Below are positions 59,649-64,000 of a stretch of DNA of 64,000 nucleotides, one piece after another. The stretch comes from Lentzea guizhouensis (lineage in GTDB: Bacteria > Actinomycetota > Actinomycetes > Mycobacteriales > Pseudonocardiaceae). Made by a program: the position numbers and the translations under genes. Where the stretch lies: positions 7,006,001-7,070,000 of the forward strand of contig NZ_CP016793.1 of assembly GCF_001701025.1 (NCBI RefSeq), given 5' to 3'. Each line of letters starts with the position of its first letter. The first letter of the stretch is position 1. Under the pieces are notes generated by a model, which was not told the origin of the DNA, did no database searches, and was given only the letters and a program-made list of their open reading frames with translations.

Positions 59649-60923
59649 ATGGTGCGCAAGACCGCCAAGTCGCTCGCGGGCCTGTCCGCCCTGGTGCTGG
59701 TGCTGGCCGCGTGCGGGCGCGGCGACGACCAGGCCGGTGGCCAGTCGGCTGCCGACATCTCCCAGGGACCCGCCACGGGCACCATCACCGTCTGGGCCAT
59801 GGGTGCCGAGGGGGAGAAGCTCCCCGCGCTCGCGAAGGAGTTCGAGGACGCGAACTCCGGTGTCGACGTCCAGGTGACCGCCATCCCGTGGGACGCCGCG
59901 CACAACAAGTTCACCTCGGCGATCACGGCCGGCCAGGCGCCCGACGCGGCCATGGTCGGGTCGACGTGGATGGGCGAGTTCGCGGGCATGAACGCGCTCG
60001 ACCCGACGCCGTCCTCGATCGACAAGGGCGCGTTCTTCGACGGTGCGCAGCGCACGACCGAAGTGGACGGCACCTCCTACGGCATCCCGTGGTACGTCGA
60101 GACGCGGCTCATCTACTACCGCAAGGACCTCGCCAAGACGGCCGGGTACGAGACGCCGCCGAAGGACTGGGCCGGCCTGAAGGACATGGCGAAGGCCATG
60201 CAGACCAAGGCGGGTGCCAAGTTCGGCATCGGGCTGCAGGCCGGTGGCACCGGGTCGTGGCAGTCGCTGCTGCCCTTCGCCTGGTCGAACGGCGCGCAGC
60301 TGACCAAGGACAACGGCGGCGCCTACAACTTCGACAGCCCGGAGATGAAGGAGACGCTGGAGTACTACGGCTCCTACTTCTCCGAGGGCATCGCGGACAA
60401 GGAGGCACCCGCGCAGCCCACGACCGAACCCGACTTCGTCAGCGGTCGCGTGCCGATGTTCATCTCCGGCCCCTGGATGATGTCCGCGGTGGAGAAGCTC
60501 GGCGGTGAGGGCTTCAAGGACAAGTACGACGTCATGCCGATGCCGACGAAGAAGACCTCGTCGAGCTTCGTCGGCGGCTCGAACTTCGTGGTGTTCAAGG
60601 AGACGAAGAACCGCGACTCCGCCTGGAAGTTCGTGAAGTGGCTGACCGAGGCGAAGACCCAGGTCAAGTGGTACCAGCAGTCGACGGACCTGCCGTCGGT
60701 GAAGAGCGCGTGGCAGGACCCGGCGCTGACCGCCGACACGAAGCTCGCGCCCTTCGGCAAGCAGCTCGACACCGCGCAGTCGCCGCCCACCTTCGCCACC
60801 TGGGAGCAGGCGATCACCGCGCTGGACACCGAGGTCGAGAAGGTCGCCCGCTCCGGCGCCGACCCGGCCGGCGCGCTGAAGGCGGCCCAGTCCTCGGCCG
60901 ACTCCATCGGTACCGGCAAGTGA
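59649..60923 (+). CDS. Sugar ABC transporter substrate-binding lipoprotein
   Basis: 424 residues. Lipobox LAACG, then a family-1 (MalE-like) binding fold: TITVWAMGAEGEKLPALAKEFED, GIPWYVETRLIYYRKDL, GRVPMFISGPWMMSAVEKLG. Captures an oligosaccharide, plausibly one released by the adjacent GH76, GH43 or glycoamylase-domain enzymes. Followed without gap by the two permeases; no ATPase is encoded here, so a shared MsiK-type ATPase probably serves it. Confidence 0.92.
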   Translation: MVRKTAKSLAGLSALVLVLAACGRGDDQAGGQSAADISQGPATGTITVWAMGAEGEKLPALAKEFEDANSGVDVQVTAIPWDAAHNKFTSAITAGQAPDAAMVGSTWMGEFAGMNALDPTPSSIDKGAFFDGAQRTTEVDGTSYGIPWYVETRLIYYRKDLAKTAGYETPPKDWAGLKDMAKAMQTKAGAKFGIGLQAGGTGSWQSLLPFAWSNGAQLTKDNGGAYNFDSPEMKETLEYYGSYFSEGIADKEAPAQPTTEPDFVSGRVPMFISGPWMMSAVEKLGGEGFKDKYDVMPMPTKKTSSSFVGGSNFVVFKETKNRDSAWKFVKWLTEAKTQVKWYQQSTDLPSVKSAWQDPALTADTKLAPFGKQLDTAQSPPTFATWEQAITALDTEVEKVARSGADPAGALKAAQSSADSIGTGK

Positions 60924-61816
60924 GCTCGCCCGTCGCGGTCCGCCGCCGCGGGGCAGAACGGGCGGCGTGGTTCCTCATCCTCCCGTTCTGCCTGTTGTTC
61001 CTCGTGTTCACGGCGTGGCCGGTGGTCCAGTCGCTGTTCATGAGCTTCACCGACACGCGCAACCGCGACCTGCGCACGCCGTTCGCGGTGGAGTTCGTCG
61101 GGCTCGAGAACTTCCTGAAGGCGTTCGCCGACCCGATCTTCCGCACGGCGGCGGTCAACACCGCGTACTTCGTGCTGGTCGGCGTGCCGCTCACGCTGGC
61201 GATCGCGCTCGCGGCCGCCGTGGTGCTGGACAAGGGGATCAACCGGTTCCGGGCGTTCTTCCGGCTCGGCTTCTACACCCCGGTGATCACCTCGATCGTC
61301 GCGGTCGCGGTGGTGTGGCGGTTCCTGCTGCAGGACGAGTTCGGCCTGATCAACACCGTGCTCGGCTGGGTCGGGATCGACGGGCCCAACTGGCTCGGCG
61401 ACCCGGACTGGTCGATGCCCGCGCTGATCCTCATGGCCGCGTGGCGCAACTTCGGCACGGCGATGATCATCTTCCTGGCCGGGCTGCAGGCCGTGCCCGC
61501 GTCGCTGCACGAGGCCGCGTCGATCGACGGCGCCGGGGCGTTCAGCAGGTTCCGGCACATCACGCTGCCGCTGCTGCGCCCCACGATCCTGTTCGTGTCG
61601 GTGACCACGGCGATCGGCTACCTGCAGTTCTTCGAGGAGCCCTACGTCATGACCAACGGCGGCCCGCTCAACTCGACGATCTCCGCGTCGATGTACGCCT
61701 ACCGGCAGTTCGGGTTCGGCAACTACGGCTACGCCTCCGCGATGAGCTACCTGATCTTCGTGGTGATCGCGGTCGTCACCGCGCTGCAGTTCCGCCTGCT
61801 GCGGGAAAGGGGCTGA
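60920..61816 (+). CDS. Sugar ABC transporter permease (MalF type)
   Basis: 298 residues, six membrane helices, and the EAA loop EAASIDGAGAFSRFRHITLPLLRP that docks the ATPase. GTG start overlaps the binding-protein stop by 4 bp, and its stop overlaps the next start (ATGA). Confidence 0.92.
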   Translation: MSSPVAVRRRGAERAAWFLILPFCLLFLVFTAWPVVQSLFMSFTDTRNRDLRTPFAVEFVGLENFLKAFADPIFRTAAVNTAYFVLVGVPLTLAIALAAAVVLDKGINRFRAFFRLGFYTPVITSIVAVAVVWRFLLQDEFGLINTVLGWVGIDGPNWLGDPDWSMPALILMAAWRNFGTAMIIFLAGLQAVPASLHEAASIDGAGAFSRFRHITLPLLRPTILFVSVTTAIGYLQFFEEPYVMTNGGPLNSTISASMYAYRQFGFGNYGYASAMSYLIFVVIAVVTALQFRLLRERG

Positions 61817-62635
61817 TGATGACCGCCAAGAACCGCTGGTGGCTCTACGTTCCGCTCAGCCTGGCGTTGGTCGCGGTGGTCGCGCCGTTCGTGTGGATGG
61901 TGCTCGGCAGCTTCAAGGGCGAGGGCGAGATCCGGGCCAACCCGCCGACGTGGCTGCCCTCGGCGCCGTCGCTGGACAACTACACGCAGCTGTTCTCCCG
62001 CCTGCAGTTCGGGACGTACTTCCTGAACTCGGCGATCGTCGCCGTGGTGGTGACGGCGGGAAACCTGCTGTTCTGCTCGATGGTCGGCTACGCGCTCGCC
62101 AAGCTGGAGTTCCGGGGCAAGCGGACGTTGTTCGCCGTCGTCATGGCGACCCTGATGATCCCCGGCGTGGTGACGTTCGTGCCGCTGTACGTGCTCGTCG
62201 TCAACGCGGGGCTGGCGAACTCGTTGCCCGCGCTGATCCTGCCGTTCCTCGTCTCGCCGTTCGGCGTGTTCCTGATGCGGCAGTTCATCGCGGGGCTGCC
62301 GGGTGAGCTGCTCGACGCCGGACGCGTGGACGGCGCGAGCGAGGTGCGGATCTTCGCCAGGATCATCCTGCCGCTGTGCGGGCCCGCGCTCGCGACGCTG
62401 GGCATCCTCACGTTCCTGGGGAGCTGGAACAACTTCCTGTGGCCGTTGGTGGTGGCGCAGCAGGAGAGCGAGTACACGCTCCCCGTCGCGCTCGCCCTGT
62501 ACTCGACCGGGCAGAACTCCATCCAGTACGGCCTGCTGCTGGCCGGGGCCACCATCGTCGTCGTGGGTGCTGGCCGTGTTCCTGGTCTTCCAGCGGCGTT
62601 TCATCGAAGGCATCGCGACCACCGGCATCAAGTGA
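61816..62635 (+). CDS. Sugar ABC transporter permease (MalG type), frameshifted near its end
   Basis: Six-helix permease with EAA loop (LLDAGRVDGASEVRIFARIILPLCGP). Frame is intact to about 62565 (ATIVVV), after which the family C-terminus (LAVFLVFQRRFIEGIATTGIK, stop 62633-62635) is in the next frame. Removing one G from the GGG at 62565-62567 restores a 272-residue protein; without it the first frame shows no early stop and runs into the following gene. Likely a homopolymer error, otherwise the importer would be damaged. Confidence 0.85.
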
Positions 62636-62671
62636 GAGGCCCGCAGTGGATCCAACTGGAGGGGGAGCCCC

Positions 62672-64000
62672 GTGACATTCACCCGCCGAACACTCCTCAT
62701 CGGCAGCGCCGTCGCGCTCGCCGTTCCCGCGTCCGCCACGGCCGCGTCCCGGCACTTCGACCCCGCCAGGGTCCGGGGCTGGGCGAAGGACACCTGGCGC
62801 AGCCTCGTCGCCATGACCCCGGCGAGCACCGGCCTGCCCGCCGACAACATCCCCGAGTCGCTCGCCGCCTCCGACCGCTCCGGCTACACCTCGCCGACCA
62901 ACATCGGCGGCTACCTGTGGTCGACGGTCGTGGCCCGCGAGCTCGGGTTCATCTCGAAGGACGAGGCGTCACAACGGCTGGTCCGCACCTTGTCCACTCT
63001 GGACCGGATGGAGCACCACGTCCCGAGCGGCATGTACTTCAACTGGTACGACGAGGAGACCGGGGAGGCGTTGCGGGCCTGGCCTGGCACCGGTGCCGTC
63101 GTCCACCCGTTCTGCTCCAGCGTCGACAACGGCTGGCTCGGTGCCGCGCTGCTCGTCGTGGCCGGGTCCGACCGCGGCGCTGCGGCCTTGGCGCGGCGGA
63201 TCTTCGCCAGGATGCGCTGGGACTCCTTCTACAACCCCGGCGACGATCCCGCGCACCCCGCGGTGCGACCGGGTGGCCTGATCCACGGCGGGTTCTTCCC
63301 GTTCGACCACGACCGGCCCGGCGGCGTCTACCAGGGCACGCACATCGGCGGCGACCCCGTCTGGCTGACCAACCACCACTACGACACCACGGTGTCCGAA
63401 ACGCGGATCACCAGCTACCTCGGCATCATCACCGGTCAGGTGCCGCCGAAGCAGTACTTCGCGATGTGGCGGACGTTCCCGGCCTCGTGCGACTGGTCGT
63501 GGCACGAGATGCAGCCGGTGGGGGAGAACCGCACCTACTACGGCATCGACGTGTTCGAGGGCGCCTACACTTACCGCGGCATGAGGATCGTGCCCGGCTG
63601 GGGCGGTTCGATGTTCGAGGAGCTCATGCCGGACGTGTTCGTGCCGGAGGCGAAGTGGGCGCCGCGCTCGTGGGGCCGCAACCACCCGTTGCACGTCCGC
63701 GCGCAACGCGAACACGGCCTGCTGGAGGCGAAGTACGGGTTCTGGGGCTTCAGCCCGTCCAGCAACCCCGCCGGCGGCTACCGCGAGTACGGCGTCGACG
63801 CGCTGGGTCTGGGGCCGGGCAACGAGCCGGGCAACGGCGCCAACGGCTACTTCTCCGACCAGGAGATGACGAACTACGACGTCGGCTTCGGCACCTGCCG
63901 TCCCGCCACCGCACCGACACCGGTGTACGGCTACGGCGTGGTCACCCCGCACGCGGCGTTCCTCGCGATGATGCACGAACGCGACGAGGCGTACACGAAC
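62672..64000 (+). CDS. Glycoamylase-domain (PF10091, GH144-like) exported enzyme, partial
   Basis: At least 443 residues, continuing past the window edge. Tat-like signal (FTRRTLLIGSAVALAVPASATA), then the (alpha/alpha)6 glycoamylase-like domain: TSPTNIGGYLWSTVVARELGF, VDNGWLGAALLVVAG, and PGWGGSMFEELMPDVFVPE. Related enzymes include GH144 beta-1,2-glucanases, so a beta-glucan substrate is possible but unproven. GTG start after GGAGGGGGAG, 36 bp beyond the permease stop; presumably last gene of the importer operon. Confidence 0.8.
   Translation, partial: MTFTRRTLLIGSAVALAVPASATAASRHFDPARVRGWAKDTWRSLVAMTPASTGLPADNIPESLAASDRSGYTSPTNIGGYLWSTVVARELGFISKDEASQRLVRTLSTLDRMEHHVPSGMYFNWYDEETGEALRAWPGTGAVVHPFCSSVDNGWLGAALLVVAGSDRGAAALARRIFARMRWDSFYNPGDDPAHPAVRPGGLIHGGFFPFDHDRPGGVYQGTHIGGDPVWLTNHHYDTTVSETRITSYLGIITGQVPPKQYFAMWRTFPASCDWSWHEMQPVGENRTYYGIDVFEGAYTYRGMRIVPGWGGSMFEELMPDVFVPEAKWAPRSWGRNHPLHVRAQREHGLLEAKYGFWGFSPSSNPAGGYREYGVDALGLGPGNEPGNGANGYFSDQEMTNYDVGFGTCRPATAPTPVYGYGVVTPHAAFLAMMHERDEAYTN

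Overview
This window is high-GC DNA with overlapping start/stop codons, many GTG and TTG starts, Tat/Sec-exported carbohydrate enzymes with Thr/Pro linkers, AfsR/SARP and LAL regulators and many TetR/LacI repressors. That points to a soil actinomycete. A member of the Pseudonocardiaceae (Lentzea, Saccharothrix or Actinosynnema type) is my inference from style only; no rRNA or tRNA gene is visible to confirm it.

Layout. 1-7.5 kb: end of an MFS transporter, a BMP-type lipoprotein, a PhzF enzyme, an ABC-2 exporter coupled to a two-component system, and a TetR/SDR divergon with three copies of one operator. 7.5-13.4 kb: LacI regulator and GH26 mannanase, heme oxygenase, small membrane and secreted proteins, spermidine-synthase-like and lipoate-ligase-like enzymes. 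13.4-17 kb: a three-gene operon led by an unusual protein joining an ECF sigma factor, a membrane helix and an extracellular GH128 glucanase domain, followed by DUF1996 and DUF305 proteins. 17.5-25.3 kb: a cysteine-free BtrH-like protein, an SDR, a heavily frameshifted LAL regulator and a large subtilase. 25.5-36 kb: secreted CBM2 hydrolase and GH10 xylanase, a SARP regulator/Clp ATPase/BtrH-like operon, and two small four-cysteine secreted proteins. 36-40 kb: GNAT, a TetR/winged-helix/short PPDK-like operon and a phosphatase.

40.2-54.3 kb is the most coherent metabolic block. Two tandem latex-clearing proteins (Lcp, rubber oxygenase) are followed by the large and small subunits of an OxiAB-type molybdenum aldehyde oxidase, with a divergent TetR gene. 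Directly beyond lie a fused hydratase/3-hydroxyacyl-CoA dehydrogenase, a thiolase, an acyl-CoA ligase, a second TetR, an acyl-CoA dehydrogenase and a nitronate-monooxygenase-like enzyme. Together they could cleave cis-1,4-polyisoprene outside the cell, oxidise the aldehyde ends, activate the acids with CoA and beta-oxidise them. 54.8-64 kb is a sugar block: GH43, GH76 with two novel N-terminal repeats, a LacI repressor with two perfect operators, a three-component sugar ABC importer and a glycoamylase-domain enzyme that runs off the window.

Sequence quality matters here. Five genes carry frame breaks. The four single-break genes can each be restored by a one-base change, in or next to a short G or C run, and the LAL regulator alone shows about seven breaks while its protein similarity survives across all frames. 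These look more like homopolymer errors in the assembly than gene decay, but the sequence alone cannot decide.
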